The notes: generated from the letters alone by a model not told the origin. A stretch of DNA of 64,000 bases from an uncultured Flavobacteriaceae bacterium (GCA_947486785.1 CANKUU010000001.1:405766-469765); one strand, 5' to 3'; positions 1-10,337 are shown, numbered from the stretch's first letter. Program-made: numbers and translations.

Positions 1-2
1 AA

Positions 3-1373
3 GTAGCATTAGGCGATGCCTACTATATACCGCGTATTAAATGGATGAATAATAAAAATCATTTAAGTGTACAAACCCTTAATCGACACCAGAATCATCT
101 ACGTTTGTTAGATGTAAATGTAGCAACTAATTCAGTATCACTACTGCTTGAAGAAAAGGACAAAGCGTATATTGATATTACCGACAACCTAACTTTTTTG
201 GCTGGTGATAGTTTTATTTGGACGAGTGAAAAAGATGGTTGGAATCATATATACTTGTATGATCAAGATGGTTCGCTAGTTAATCAAATTACCAAAGGCA
301 ATTGGGAGGTGACACGGTATTATGGCTATGATCAGAATGAAGATAGAGTATATTACCAATCTACAGAAAATGGCTCAATTAATCGAGGGGTATATAGTAT
401 AGATAGTAGTGGCGGAACAAAAAAAATATTGGCTGCAGAGTCAGGAACAAATGCAGCGGATTTTAGTTCAGATTTTACTTATTTTATAAATACATACTCT
501 AGTGCTACAACGCCATACAAATACACTTTACACAAAGCTTTATCAGGTAAAAAGGTAAAAAATATCAAAGACAATGAAAACTTGTTAAAGACACTTCAAG
601 CTTATGAAACGAGTAAAAAAGAGTTTTCTACCATTTCAATAAACGGTAACGAGTTAAACATGTATATGATAAAACCTAAAAACTTTGATACCGCTAAGAA
701 ATATCCACTTTTATTATATCAATATAGTGGGCCTGGCTCTCAGAATGTTGCAAATAGATGGGGTTCAGGAAACGATTATTGGCATCAAATGTTAGCGTCA
801 GAAGGATATATTGTGGCCTGTGTAGACGGTAGAGGTACGGGCTTTAAAGGGAGTGACTTTAAAAAAGTCACCTACTTAAATTTAGTAAAGTATGAAACAG
901 AAGATCAAATTGCTGTAGGTAAAAAATTAAGCGAATTAGCGTATGTAGATGAAAATAGAACAGGAATTTGGGGATGGAGCTTTGGGGGCGATATGGCTAC
1001 GAATTGTATTTTAAAGGGTAATGATGTTTTTGAAGCTGCTATTGCAGTTGCTCCGGTAACCTCATGGCGTTTTTACGATACTATTTATACCGAACGTTTT
1101 ATGCGTACGCCAGCAGAAAACCCTAATGGGTATGATGATAATTCTCCTTTTAATTATCCAGAATTGTTGAAAGGAAAGTTTTTGCTAGTCCATGGTTCTG
1201 CGGATGATAATGTGCACGTACAAAATAGTATGCGAATGATTGAAGCACTAATTCAAGCAAACAAACAATTCGATTGGGCTATTTATCCTGATAAAAATCA
1301 TGGTATTTATGGAGGTAATACACGTATTCAACTCTATAACAAAATGACCAATTTTATTAAAACCAATTTGTAA
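3..1373 (+). CDS. dipeptidyl-peptidase IV-like S9 serine peptidase, 3' part only
   Basis: The reading frame is open to the left edge; codons before the first in-window ATG (45) read VALGDAYYIPRIKW, typical of the DPP IV beta-propeller, so the gene starts outside the window. Visible are the end of the propeller and the whole C-terminal alpha/beta-hydrolase domain. Catalytic residues are recognisable: Ser in GWSFGG (Ser312 counted from the ATG at 45), Asp in HGSADDNVH and His in DKNHGIYG. S9B enzymes cleave X-Pro or X-Ala dipeptides from peptide N-termini, usually in the periplasm or at the surface. The POT transporter gene 15 nt downstream suggests a peptide-use operon. The family is secure; exact specificity is inferred. 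Confidence 0.93.
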   Translation, partial: VALGDAYYIPRIKWMNNKNHLSVQTLNRHQNHLRLLDVNVATNSVSLLLEEKDKAYIDITDNLTFLAGDSFIWTSEKDGWNHIYLYDQDGSLVNQITKGNWEVTRYYGYDQNEDRVYYQSTENGSINRGVYSIDSSGGTKKILAAESGTNAADFSSDFTYFINTYSSATTPYKYTLHKALSGKKVKNIKDNENLLKTLQAYETSKKEFSTISINGNELNMYMIKPKNFDTAKKYPLLLYQYSGPGSQNVANRWGSGNDYWHQMLASEGYIVACVDGRGTGFKGSDFKKVTYLNLVKYETEDQIAVGKKLSELAYVDENRTGIWGWSFGGDMATNCILKGNDVFEAAIAVAPVTSWRFYDTIYTERFMRTPAENPNGYDDNSPFNYPELLKGKFLLVHGSADDNVHVQNSMRMIEALIQANKQFDWAIYPDKNHGIYGGNTRIQLYNKMTNFIKTNL

Positions 1374-1388
1374 CTTAATATTAAATAT

Positions 1389-2753
1389 ATGAATAGTATC
1401 ACAAGACCAGCTCATGAAAGAGAGCTATGGGGGCATCCAGTAGGATTATATGTGCTCTTTTTTACAGAAATGTGGGAAAGATTTTCATATTACGGAATGA
1501 GAGCCTTATTTACGCTTTTTTTAGTAGCAGAGACCACATCCAGTAATGCAGGTTTTGGATGGACAAATGGAGAGGCATTAGCCCTTTATGGTTGGTATAC
1601 CATGTTAGTTTATGTGTCTTCGATACCAGGTGGTTGGATAGCAGATAGATTGTTAGGTCAAAAAAAGACGGTAATGCTAGGTGGTGCATTGCTATGTATC
1701 GGCCATGCAATTTTGGCCCTCAATTCTGAAATGACTTTCTATATTGGATGTTTCTTTATCATTTTAGGAGTTGGCTGCTTAAAACCAAATATTTCTTCAA
1801 TGGTTGGTGGCTTATACAAACCCAAAGATGAGCGCAGAGATTTAGGTTTTTACGTATTTTACATGGGTATTAATATAGGGGGCTTTTTAGCGCCTATTGT
1901 TTGTGGTTATGTGGGCGAAAATATTAGTTGGCATTACGGTTTTGGTCTTGCTGCTATTGGTATGTTCCTTGGTCAAATAGTTTATGTTTGGGGTCAAAAA
2001 TATTTAAAAAATGTAGGAAATCTTATTTCAAATAAAAGCGCAGAGGGTAAAGAGCTTTTAGAGAGAAAGCTTAGTCCTATCGAAAAAGATAGAGTAAAAG
2101 TATTATTGTTGTCCTTTTTATTAATAATCCTATTTTGGGCGGCTTTTGAACAAGCGGGAGGATTAATGAATTTATATGCAGAGCAAAAAACAGACCGTAA
2201 CTTTTTTGACTTATTTGTTATTCCAGCTTCTGTTTTTCAATCGGTGAACTCCTTTTTTATAGTAACTTTAGCTACAGCTGTGGGTGCTTTTTGGTTAAAA
2301 TGGGGAAAGAAAGGAAAAGAATCTTCCTCTATTTTTAAAATGGCGGTAGGTATGGTAATTATGGCTTTGGGCTTTGGATTTATGGCAGCAGCATCGGCAG
2401 AGTATGATAGCAATGGTTCATCTGCAATGTATTGGTTAATACTCGCTTATTTATTTCATACGGTTGGCGAATTGTGTGCTTCGCCTGTATCCCTCTCGTT
2501 TATAACTAAACTAGCTCCATTAAAATATGCTTCTATAATAATGGGACTTTATTGGGCGGCAACTGGTTTTGGTAATAAAATTGCAGGTCTAATAGGCGAG
2601 GCAGCCCAAGATATGGGAGAGTTTGAGATTTTCGCAGGAATAGCTGTAGTCTGGTCAATAATAGGTTTTATAGTAATAGCTATGCTTAAACCTTTGAAGC
2701 GTTTAACACATGGTGCAGAGGACATGGATGTAACCAGTACTATTGAATCATGA
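1389..2753 (+). CDS. POT/PTR2 family proton-dependent peptide transporter
   Basis: A 454-residue polytopic inner-membrane protein of the proton-dependent oligopeptide transporter family within the major facilitator superfamily. The N-terminal family motif ERFSYYGMRALF lies near residue 30, followed by the TM2-TM3 loop GGWIADRLLGQKK and the second signature FYMGINIGGFLAP near residue 155. About twelve hydrophobic segments can be counted. It imports di- and tripeptides with protons. It starts 15 nt after the DPP IV-like gene on the same strand, so the peptidase product and the transporter substrate match and co-transcription is likely. Substrate range cannot be read from the sequence. Confidence 0.93.
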   Translation: MNSITRPAHERELWGHPVGLYVLFFTEMWERFSYYGMRALFTLFLVAETTSSNAGFGWTNGEALALYGWYTMLVYVSSIPGGWIADRLLGQKKTVMLGGALLCIGHAILALNSEMTFYIGCFFIILGVGCLKPNISSMVGGLYKPKDERRDLGFYVFYMGINIGGFLAPIVCGYVGENISWHYGFGLAAIGMFLGQIVYVWGQKYLKNVGNLISNKSAEGKELLERKLSPIEKDRVKVLLLSFLLIILFWAAFEQAGGLMNLYAEQKTDRNFFDLFVIPASVFQSVNSFFIVTLATAVGAFWLKWGKKGKESSSIFKMAVGMVIMALGFGFMAAASAEYDSNGSSAMYWLILAYLFHTVGELCASPVSLSFITKLAPLKYASIIMGLYWAATGFGNKIAGLIGEAAQDMGEFEIFAGIAVVWSIIGFIVIAMLKPLKRLTHGAEDMDVTSTIES

Positions 2754-2797
2754 AGCAGCAAATGTTGAGCTAACAGCGCATTAATTTTAGATTCTTA

Positions 2798-4810
2798 TTA
2801 GTCAAGATAGTAGGCTCCCTTTTCACCAGTATAATGAAAAGGGAGTTTTCTTTTGACGCAAGTTTGTTTCCAACGTTGCACATAACTATGGTAATTGCTA
2901 CCATCTGCAATTATCATTTTAGGTTTGTTTTTAATGATTAAGCGTTCTAAATTAAGCTTCGGCGATTTGGTGAGCAAAATGTAGTCGCTAGGTAAGCTGT
3001 CATAAACACCCAAATTATCAATAATTAATATTGATTCACCTTTTTGTTTATATCGATTTTGCATTTTTTTGAAAACGGTTTTATGAAGGCGCTCAGCAAT
3101 ACTATATTCAGAAATAAGGTCTGTAGATATAAGGGTGTCGCTATATATTACTGTTAGCACAGACGCTTTTTGATGCAACAGTAAAGAGGTTTTAGTTTGA
3201 TGCGCAATAACAAGCCTCTCATGTTGTTGAATTATAGGGTTTTTGTATGCGCGCCATAGTTGAAAGCTTATGATACATAAGAATACAAAGTATAGTCTTT
3301 TAAGACTAAATTTTGTTAGTGTTACTGTAGCGCCAATTAGTATGAGGTAGCTTATGACTAGCTCGGTTATGTCAAATGAGATTCCTCTAAATAGAAATAC
3401 CTCTTGTTGGGCAACCCATTTAATAATGATATTCATAAATCCGATTAAACTATTATATCCAAATACTAAAAAATTAGGTAACAGATTTAAGGTAGCAAGT
3501 ACAATTACTAAAATGCCTACTCCAAGAATGAGTCCTAAAAAAGGAACTACCAAAAGGTTTGAAATAAAGAACAACCCCGGAAATTGATGAAAATAGAACA
3601 AACTTATAGGTAAAACGCCCAATTGCGCTGCTATACTTACCGAGAATAACTGCCATATATTTTTTAAAATGCGGTTATTTGGTAACCATAGTCTTTGTAG
3701 TAAAGGATATAACCAAACTATTGCGATAACAGCAGCATAGCTCATTTGAAACCCAGCTTGTAAAAGTAGCATTGGATTAATTACGAGTAGTATAAAAAAC
3801 ATAGATAGCGCAAGAAGATTAAAAGTATTGCTTGGTCGATTTAAGTACAAGGCATAAGCTACAAATGAAAACATCGTAACTGCTCTAATTACTGAAGCTG
3901 AAAACCCTGATAAAAAGGCGAAGCACCAAAGTAGAACTGCAATAATGAGTAGTTTTAAGGTTTTACTCTTAAAAAGTTGTTCTAAAGGCTGAAGTAAAAA
4001 TTGAAGCACTATTAAAATTATACCGATGTGTAGTCCAGAAACAGCGAGTATATGTACGGCACCTGCATTTATATAGTCGTTGTAGGTGTCCTCTGAAATG
4101 TCTTTCCGTTGCCCAAGTAGTAAGGCTTGTATTACGGCTAATTGTTCAGGTTCAAAATTTGCTTGTTTTAGTTTAGAGATGATGTTATTTCGTAGCGTTG
4201 CGGCCAGTCCAAATACGGTTTTAGATCTGTTTTTTAATAGTACATATTGTTTGCTCTTTAGTCGTAATTGATGATAAATACCTAAGTTTTTTAAATAGTT
4301 TCGATAATCAAATTGATATAAATTTAAAGGAGGTTTTATTGCTGTAAGAGCGGCATAGGTAACAAACTCATCATCTATCTTTAATTTTTTAGCTATGCTA
4401 TTTTTAGATAAAATAAATAGAACTTTTCCATAGCTCGTGTTGTCGTCCATAGACATTACTTTTAACACATAGCGATCGGAATAGGAAGACGATTTTAAAA
4501 CTTCATGAACTTTAAATCTCCAGGTATGTTTTACTTTAAATTGTTGACTGCTGTAATGGTTGGGGTGGTTTTTAGGACTCCATAGCGTAACTCCAAAGAC
4601 ACCAATACTAGTTATAGTAGCCAAGCAAATAAGTCCAAATGCAATCGATTTTCTAGAGTTGTGCTTTAAAAATACAAAACCTAAGGCGCTAATGAGGCTA
4701 AGACTAATTAATAAGGCATACTCAATTTTAAAATCAAAATTATGACCTATTAAAATACCCAATATTAAAAATAAGGTTAATTTAATAGGAATGAATTTAA
4801 GAATATGCAT
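2798..4810 (-). CDS. comEC: ComEC/Rec2-family DNA uptake channel protein
   Basis: A 670-residue membrane protein. N-terminal hydrophobic segments and a soluble DUF4131-like region are followed by the Competence domain with its hallmark HILAVSGLHIGI near residue 255 and many TM helices. ComEC is the inner-membrane channel that passes single-stranded DNA during transformation. The C-terminal about 150 residues sit where many ComEC proteins carry a metallo-beta-lactamase-like nuclease domain, but no HxHxDH metal motif is present, so that domain is absent or degenerate. I believe this form is common in Bacteroidetes. It is convergent with the POT gene, 44 nt away, with no strong terminator between them. 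Confidence 0.88.
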   Translation of the reverse strand: MHILKFIPIKLTLFLILGILIGHNFDFKIEYALLISLSLISALGFVFLKHNSRKSIAFGLICLATITSIGVFGVTLWSPKNHPNHYSSQQFKVKHTWRFKVHEVLKSSSYSDRYVLKVMSMDDNTSYGKVLFILSKNSIAKKLKIDDEFVTYAALTAIKPPLNLYQFDYRNYLKNLGIYHQLRLKSKQYVLLKNRSKTVFGLAATLRNNIISKLKQANFEPEQLAVIQALLLGQRKDISEDTYNDYINAGAVHILAVSGLHIGIILIVLQFLLQPLEQLFKSKTLKLLIIAVLLWCFAFLSGFSASVIRAVTMFSFVAYALYLNRPSNTFNLLALSMFFILLVINPMLLLQAGFQMSYAAVIAIVWLYPLLQRLWLPNNRILKNIWQLFSVSIAAQLGVLPISLFYFHQFPGLFFISNLLVVPFLGLILGVGILVIVLATLNLLPNFLVFGYNSLIGFMNIIIKWVAQQEVFLFRGISFDITELVISYLILIGATVTLTKFSLKRLYFVFLCIISFQLWRAYKNPIIQQHERLVIAHQTKTSLLLHQKASVLTVIYSDTLISTDLISEYSIAERLHKTVFKKMQNRYKQKGESILIIDNLGVYDSLPSDYILLTKSPKLNLERLIIKNKPKMIIADGSNYHSYVQRWKQTCVKRKLPFHYTGEKGAYYLD

Positions 4811-4921
4811 TGCGTAATTTCTTACACAAAAGGTACTAAAATATATCTTATATTTCTATTTATTTTTTAAGGCCATGTGGCTTCAAAGTTTTAAGTAAAT
4901 GTCTTAAGCCTTATGGTTTAG

Positions 4922-5470
4922 CTATAGTATGCGTGTTGCTTTTATAAATGTAGAATTCCAGTAGGTTTCTCGCATTGATGATATAATAACCCCACGAGAG
5001 GATGATGAATGTATAAATTTAACTTCATTACCCTTTGTTGAAACCACCATTCCTACATGGTTAATACGTTTACCTCTTTTTTTAGTTTTAAAGAAAAGTA
5101 AATCACCTTTTTCAACTTTGTTTATTTTAATCCGTTTTCCTTCGTTGGCCATTACGTAAGAAACTCTAGGTATAGGAACATTGTGTTTGCGAAAAGAAAC
5201 ATATAGAAGGCCAGAGCAATCCATTCCCTTTTTTGTAGTTCCACCATATTTGTAGCGTGTTCCAGAGAAGCTTAAAGCAGTATTGATAATATTATCAGCT
5301 ACTGTAAGTTTTGTTTTTTTTAATTCTTTGTTTGATGCTTTGCTCGATTCAGGTTTTGAACCCTTAACAGAAACAGATCTTTTTACGGAATTTTTACTTT
5401 GAGCAGTTCTTTTTTTTGCGCCACAGCTACAAATAAAAAGCAGTAATAAAAAATAAAGAGATTTTTGCAT
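4922..5470 (-). CDS. NlpC/P60-family cell-wall peptidase, lipoprotein
   Basis: A 182-residue precursor with a lipoprotein signal peptide (hydrophobic stretch ending FICSC, lipid-anchored Cys16), a basic Ser/Lys-rich linker to about residue 55, then an NlpC/P60 domain. The catalytic Cys is Cys85 in GMDCSGL, and the His is in the INHVGMVV strand. An IHSSSSRG segment follows. Such enzymes cut gamma-D-Glu to diamino-acid bonds in peptidoglycan stem peptides. The lipobox places it in the periplasm, attached to a membrane. The flanking genes (comEC, lpxB) are on the same strand but separated by 111 and 219 nt, so it is probably its own transcription unit. Confidence 0.92.
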   Translation of the reverse strand: MQKSLYFLLLLFICSCGAKKRTAQSKNSVKRSVSVKGSKPESSKASNKELKKTKLTVADNIINTALSFSGTRYKYGGTTKKGMDCSGLLYVSFRKHNVPIPRVSYVMANEGKRIKINKVEKGDLLFFKTKKRGKRINHVGMVVSTKGNEVKFIHSSSSRGVIISSMRETYWNSTFIKATRIL

Positions 5471-5689
5471 TAGTATAGCTAATTTCCATTTTAAGTTATA
5501 CTGAATAAGCTAAATATTAGTTGCTTTCTTTTTAAAAAGAAAAAGTCAGCTTTCCTAAACTAGCATTTATTAGTGAATATAAATAGAATTCAAAAGTATA
5601 AAATTATAGAAAAGTTAAAACAATGATTACCGAATGATAATAAAACTTTCAGCTCAAAATGTTTTTGTCACGTTTAAAAAGGTTTGTTT

Positions 5690-6835
5690 TTAAGAGGTAG
5701 ATTTTGAATTTAAAGACCCAGAATCACGGGTATTTTGTACAATGAGTTTAGCTGCCGTTGCACTAGCACCTGTACCTCCTAATTTTTCTTTTAGCAGCTT
5801 GTATGCTGCTATTTGTGATGAACGATGTGGTTCGCTAAGAATTTTTTCAAGTTCTAATTTTAAATTATTTGTGCTAAGTTCATTCTGAATTAATTCTTTC
5901 ACTACTTCTTTTTTCATGATAAGATTTACCAAAGAAATGTACTCTAAAGTAATAATTCGCTTTGCTATATGATACGATAACCAATTCGCTTTATAGCACA
6001 CCACTTGTGGCACATTAAACATAGCAGTTTCTAAGGTAGCCGTTCCGCTGGTAACCAAGGCAGCATGAGATACGCTAAGCAGATCATAGGTTTTGTTAGA
6101 TACAAAAGCAACATTTGGGAGGGTTAAAAAGGTATTATAAAAATCTTTTTCTAAGCTCGGTGCCCCTGCTATTACAAATTGATAATCTTTAAAATAATGA
6201 GTTATCGATAGCATTAAATTAAGCATTTTTTGTACCTCTTGCTTTCGACTACCTGGCAAAAGAGCAATAATAGGTTTTTCTAGGTGTAGCTCGTTTATTT
6301 TACGAAATTTAAGAGGATCTGCAGCAGTACGGTTTGCAATAGCATCTAGAAGTGGATGACCAACAAAATGTACAGAAAAATTATGAGCCTCATAAAATTC
6401 TTTTTCAAAGGGAAGAATTACATACATGGCATCTATATCACGTTTTATTTTCTTAATTCGTCTTGCTCTAGATGCCCATACTTGTGGAGAAATGTAATAA
6501 TTGGTTCTAAAATTTTGTTCTTTTGCCCATTTGGCAATTCGTAAATTAAACCCAGAGTAGTCTATAAATATGAGTGCATCAGGTTTAAAATCTGAGATAT
6601 CATTTTTGCAAAATTTAATATTTTTAAAAATAGTAGCAAGGTTTAGAAGCACCTCTAAAAAACCCATAAATGCTAATGATTTGTAGTGCTTTACGAGAGT
6701 GCCTCCTGCTCGCTGCATTAAGTCGCCTCCCCAAAAGCGTATTTCTGCATGAGTATCTTCTGTACGCAGCGCCTTAATGAGGTTGGACCCGTGTAGGTCG
6801 CCAGATGCTTCTCCTGCGATTATATAGTATTTCAT
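5690..6835 (-). CDS. lpxB: lipid-A-disaccharide synthase
   Basis: 381 residues, the usual LpxB length. The N-terminus AGEASGDLHGSNLI and the central LLPGSRKQEVQK and VTSGTATLETA stretches are diagnostic of this GT19 glycosyltransferase. It joins UDP-2,3-diacylglucosamine and lipid X into the lipid A disaccharide at the inner membrane. It lies 18 nt downstream of the small membrane protein gene, which overlaps surE, so surE, the small gene and lpxB look like one operon. The surE-lpxB neighbourhood is, to my knowledge, common in Flavobacteriia. Confidence 0.96.
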   Translation of the reverse strand: MKYYIIAGEASGDLHGSNLIKALRTEDTHAEIRFWGGDLMQRAGGTLVKHYKSLAFMGFLEVLLNLATIFKNIKFCKNDISDFKPDALIFIDYSGFNLRIAKWAKEQNFRTNYYISPQVWASRARRIKKIKRDIDAMYVILPFEKEFYEAHNFSVHFVGHPLLDAIANRTAADPLKFRKINELHLEKPIIALLPGSRKQEVQKMLNLMLSITHYFKDYQFVIAGAPSLEKDFYNTFLTLPNVAFVSNKTYDLLSVSHAALVTSGTATLETAMFNVPQVVCYKANWLSYHIAKRIITLEYISLVNLIMKKEVVKELIQNELSTNNLKLELEKILSEPHRSSQIAAYKLLKEKLGGTGASATAAKLIVQNTRDSGSLNSKSTS

Positions 6836-6853
6836 TTTTTAACTTCTACGGTC

Positions 6854-7135
6854 TTAGAATATTTTATAGAATAAGATGAGAAATGCAGTAAAAAGTGTCG
6901 CTATTAATACTCCTTTTGCCCTGTGGTCTCTTCTAATTCTTAAAAACAAGAAAAATGCGATAAGGTTTAAAATTGCACCTAAAGCTAGTAATGTACCTAA
7001 ATGACCTTGCACAATAGCCGCTTCAAAAGATTCTCGAATACCTAAATTAGAAAACACCAGAACATATAAAAGTGTCCCCGTAATATTTGCAATTAGACCT
7101 ACTGCAATACCTATTAAAAGTTCTTTTTTATGCAT
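6854..7135 (-). CDS. small three-helix membrane protein of unknown function
   Basis: 93 residues with three predicted TM segments (about residues 5-28, 45-67 and 73-92) and a basic loop RIRRDHRAKG between helices two and three. I do not recognise a named family. Its start overlaps the end of surE by 8 nt and its stop lies 18 nt before lpxB, so it is almost certainly translated as part of a surE-lpxB operon. The conserved-looking position between these two genes suggests an envelope-related role, but nothing in the sequence defines one. Confidence 0.8.
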   Translation of the reverse strand: MHKKELLIGIAVGLIANITGTLLYVLVFSNLGIRESFEAAIVQGHLGTLLALGAILNLIAFFLFLRIRRDHRAKGVLIATLFTAFLILFYKIF

Positions 7136-7907
7136 TTAATTTCCAGTTGTTAATTTGTTGTAATACGTGATGTGCGGTTAAATCAAATTGCGTGGGTACT
7201 ACAGAAATATAGCCGTTAGCCAATGCCCACTCATCGGTGTCTTTTCCATCATCTAAAAGCTCAAACTCACCAGTAAGCCAATAATAGTCTTTACCCATGG
7301 GGTTAGTACGCTTGTCAAATTTCTCTTTCCAATTCGCACGTGCTTGGCGGCAAATTTTAATACCTTTGATTTTAGTTTCTTCTAATTTAGGAATATTTAC
7401 ATTAAGCACTACGTTATCGGGTATGCCATTGCTTATTGCCTTTGAAACAATATTGGTTATAGCCTTACCCGCTTGATCAAAATCAGCATTCCAAGAATAG
7501 TCACATAAAGAGAAGCCTATTGCTGGTATACCTTCAATTCCAGCTTCGATTGCGGCACTCATAGTACCAGAATAAACAACGTTTATTGACGAGTTTGAAC
7601 CATGATTTATACCACTAACACAGATATCCGGTTTTCGGTCTAATATCTCTTGAAGCGCCATTTTTACACAATCTGCCGGAGTTCCGCTACAACTGTATTC
7701 TAAATCAGCTCCGTTTAGAGCATCAAGCTTCATTTTTTTTACATACAAAGCAGTATCTAAGGTGATGGCATGCCCTTTTCCCGATTGCGGGCTGTCTGGT
7801 GCAACTACCACTACCTCACCAATTTGTTTCATAAACCTAATTAAGGCTCGAAGACCAGGAGCGGTAATTCCGTCATCATTTGTTACAAGAATTAAAGGTT
7901 TCTTCAC
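7128..7907 (-). CDS. surE: 5'/3'-nucleotidase SurE
   Basis: 259 residues. The N-terminal LVTNDDGITAPG carries the two metal-binding Asp residues. SGINHGSN with the third metal ligand Asn and YSGTMSAAIEA further identify the SurE family. SurE is a metal-dependent nucleoside-monophosphate phosphatase linked to stationary-phase survival. It is the first gene of the run surE - small membrane protein - lpxB, with an 8-nt overlap to the next gene. A candidate -7 element (TAttTTTG on the minus strand, 7926-7933) lies just upstream; no well-spaced TTG was found. Confidence 0.96.
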   Translation of the reverse strand: MKKPLILVTNDDGITAPGLRALIRFMKQIGEVVVVAPDSPQSGKGHAITLDTALYVKKMKLDALNGADLEYSCSGTPADCVKMALQEILDRKPDICVSGINHGSNSSINVVYSGTMSAAIEAGIEGIPAIGFSLCDYSWNADFDQAGKAITNIVSKAISNGIPDNVVLNVNIPKLEETKIKGIKICRQARANWKEKFDKRTNPMGKDYYWLTGEFELLDDGKDTDEWALANGYISVVPTQFDLTAHHVLQQINNWKLNA

Positions 7908-8166
7908 TTCATATAATTTTAATTACAAAAATACGTTTAAAATAAAATATAAGGCTAACGATAAGCGCAACAAAAAAAATAGGACGACAAGGTAAACTGG
8001 CATGGTTTTTTCAGTATCTTACACTTTATTACAACATAAAAGTATTAACTTCAATTTTAAAAGGCTTCAGGCCTTAAAAACTATTTATCAAATGCGTCTT
8101 ATCTAAAATGTTTTGCCAGTCATACATTTTTTAACTCAAACACCAAGACAATAAAAACGCACACGA

Positions 8167-10314
8167 ATGAAAAAGAATTTTGCCTACGGTTTATTTGCAT
8201 TACTAATTGCGGTTGCATCTTGCAGTTTTACAAATAAAAAATTTGAAAACGATGACAAAGACAAATTATTAATTGATATTATTACCTACGTTTTGGCTAA
8301 GTTACATTATGAGCCAAAAAATATAGATGATGACTTCTCGGCACATGTTTTTGATGATTTTATTGGTGTAATTGATCCAACAAAGCGTTATTTTTTGGCT
8401 TCGGACATTGCTGAATTTGAAGCTCAAAAATTTCAAATAGATGATCAAATTCAAAACACAGATATTACTTTTTTTAATTTGGTTTACGATCGCTTGATAC
8501 AGCGAATGGCCGAAGCTGAAGTTATTTACAAAGAAGTTTTGGCAGAGCCTTTTGATTATTCTAAAGATGAAACTATTGACATTAAATATGATGACATGAG
8601 TTTTGTGGCTTCAAGGTCTGATTTAAAAGACCGTTGGAGGAAACAATTAAAATATGCAACCCTAAATACCTATGATGGAAAGGTGTCTCATCATGATGAA
8701 GATGAAGAAACTGCAAAAGCTCATGGCCACGAGATAAATGAGAAGCATTTAACTCCTGCTGAAGCAGAAGAATCTGCAAGACTATCTACAAAGAAAACTT
8801 TAGATGAATATTTCGATTTTGTTGCCGATTTGCAACGAAAAGACTGGTTTGTTCAGTACATAAACACCATTGTTGATGAGTTTGACCCGCATACCTTTTA
8901 TTTTGCGCCAGAAGAAAAAGAGAAATTTGATACCAGTATGTCTGGTAAATTTGAGGGTATTGGAGCGAGATTGACAAAAAAACCTGAAGGCGCTAAAATT
9001 GTTAGTATTATTTCGGGCGGACCAGTTTGGAGAGACGCCAGAATAGAAGTGGGCGATTTAATTGTAAAAGTAGGTCAAGAAGGTGAAGAACCTGTAGATA
9101 TTGTAGGAATGCGCCTAGCAGATGCTATAAAAATGATTAAAGGAGCCCAAGGAACTAAAGTAAATTTAACAGTTCGAAAAATTGATGGTTCCTATGAAGT
9201 TGTAACACTTACAAGAGATGTGGTAGAACTAGAAGAATCTTTCGCGAAATCTGCTAAAGTTTTAGCAAAAGATCAAAAATTTGGTTTAATTAATCTTCCA
9301 AAATTTTATGTAGATTTTGAGGACTATAGCGAGCGAAATGCTGCTTCAGATGTGGCAAAAGAAGTAGAGCGTTTAAAACAAGAGGGTGTTGAAGGTTTAA
9401 TTTTAGACCTTCGTGATAATGGAGGGGGATCCTTAAAAACAGTAGTTGAAATGGCTGGCCTTTTTATTAAAGAGGGACCAATTGTTCAAGTGCAGTCATC
9501 AGGTAAATCTAAAGATGTTTATGATGACAAAGATGAACGAATTCAATGGGATGGCCCATTAGTAATTTTGGTAAATGAGTTATCAGCTTCAGCCTCTGAA
9601 ATTTTAGCAGCAGCTATGCAAGATTACAAAAGAGCGGTAGTAATAGGTAGTAAACAGACTTTTGGTAAAGGAACCGTTCAGAATGTTGTTGATTTGAATA
9701 ATGTAGTTAGAAGTAGCGAAAATGGAGACATGGGAGCTTTAAAATTAACAACACAAAAATTCTATCGTATAAATGGAGGCTCAACACAATTAGAGGGTGT
9801 AAAAAGCGATGTAGTGGTGCCAGACCGATACAGCTATATAGAAATTGGAGAGAGAGATCAATCAAACCCATTAAAATGGGATAAAATTTCACCTGCAGAT
9901 TATGAGGTTTGGACAGATTATATAGACTATGACGCAACAATAGCAAACAGCGCTGCCCGAATGGCCAAGAACCAGCAGATTAAACTAATTGAAGAAAATG
10001 CGAAATGGTTAAAGGCAATACAAGATGAAAATGTGATTTCTCTTAAATATGAGACCTATAAATTACATGAAGAAAAGCACAAAGAAAAATCAAAGTACTT
10101 TAAAAAAATGAGAGATTATGATTCGCATTTAACTTTTGAGTCTTTAAAGTACGAGAAAGAATTGTTTGTTAAAGATTCAGTTTTACGTGAAAAAAGAGAT
10201 CGATGGCATATTAATCTGGCAAAAGACGTTTACGTTGAAGAGGCGGTAAACGTATTGCGAGATTTAAAGATGAATAACATGAAAAAATCAAAACTGGCTA
10301 GTGTAAAGGGTTAG
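8167..10314 (+). CDS. prc: carboxy-terminal (tail-specific) processing protease, S41A, Prc/CtpA-like lipoprotein
   Basis: A 715-residue precursor with a lipoprotein-type leader (LLIAVASCS, Cys20). An N-terminal tail-specific-protease domain is followed by a PDZ domain (about residues 255-345) and the S41 catalytic domain. The Ser is in NELSASASEILAA and the Lys in FGKGTVQ. A long charged helical C-terminal region (DUF3340 type) ends the protein. Prc-like enzymes degrade or trim periplasmic proteins from the C-terminus. The gene is monocistronic: 258 nt of free DNA precede it and a strong terminator follows. Confidence 0.95.
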   Translation: MKKNFAYGLFALLIAVASCSFTNKKFENDDKDKLLIDIITYVLAKLHYEPKNIDDDFSAHVFDDFIGVIDPTKRYFLASDIAEFEAQKFQIDDQIQNTDITFFNLVYDRLIQRMAEAEVIYKEVLAEPFDYSKDETIDIKYDDMSFVASRSDLKDRWRKQLKYATLNTYDGKVSHHDEDEETAKAHGHEINEKHLTPAEAEESARLSTKKTLDEYFDFVADLQRKDWFVQYINTIVDEFDPHTFYFAPEEKEKFDTSMSGKFEGIGARLTKKPEGAKIVSIISGGPVWRDARIEVGDLIVKVGQEGEEPVDIVGMRLADAIKMIKGAQGTKVNLTVRKIDGSYEVVTLTRDVVELEESFAKSAKVLAKDQKFGLINLPKFYVDFEDYSERNAASDVAKEVERLKQEGVEGLILDLRDNGGGSLKTVVEMAGLFIKEGPIVQVQSSGKSKDVYDDKDERIQWDGPLVILVNELSASASEILAAAMQDYKRAVVIGSKQTFGKGTVQNVVDLNNVVRSSENGDMGALKLTTQKFYRINGGSTQLEGVKSDVVVPDRYSYIEIGERDQSNPLKWDKISPADYEVWTDYIDYDATIANSAARMAKNQQIKLIEENAKWLKAIQDENVISLKYETYKLHEEKHKEKSKYFKKMRDYDSHLTFESLKYEKELFVKDSVLREKRDRWHINLAKDVYVEEAVNVLRDLKMNNMKKSKLASVKG

Positions 10315-10337
10315 AAGCGATTTTTTAAACTAATTGT

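Noticed and set aside
2798..4810. Missing metallo-beta-lactamase motif in ComEC as a sign of truncation.
   Set aside because: The frame is complete and, as far as I know, Bacteroidetes ComEC proteins generally lack a working nuclease domain.
7997..8015. TGGCATG-N4-TTTCA upstream of the Prc-like protease gene as a sigma-54 site.
   Set aside because: The invariant -12 G is missing, and the site is about 160 nt from the start codon.
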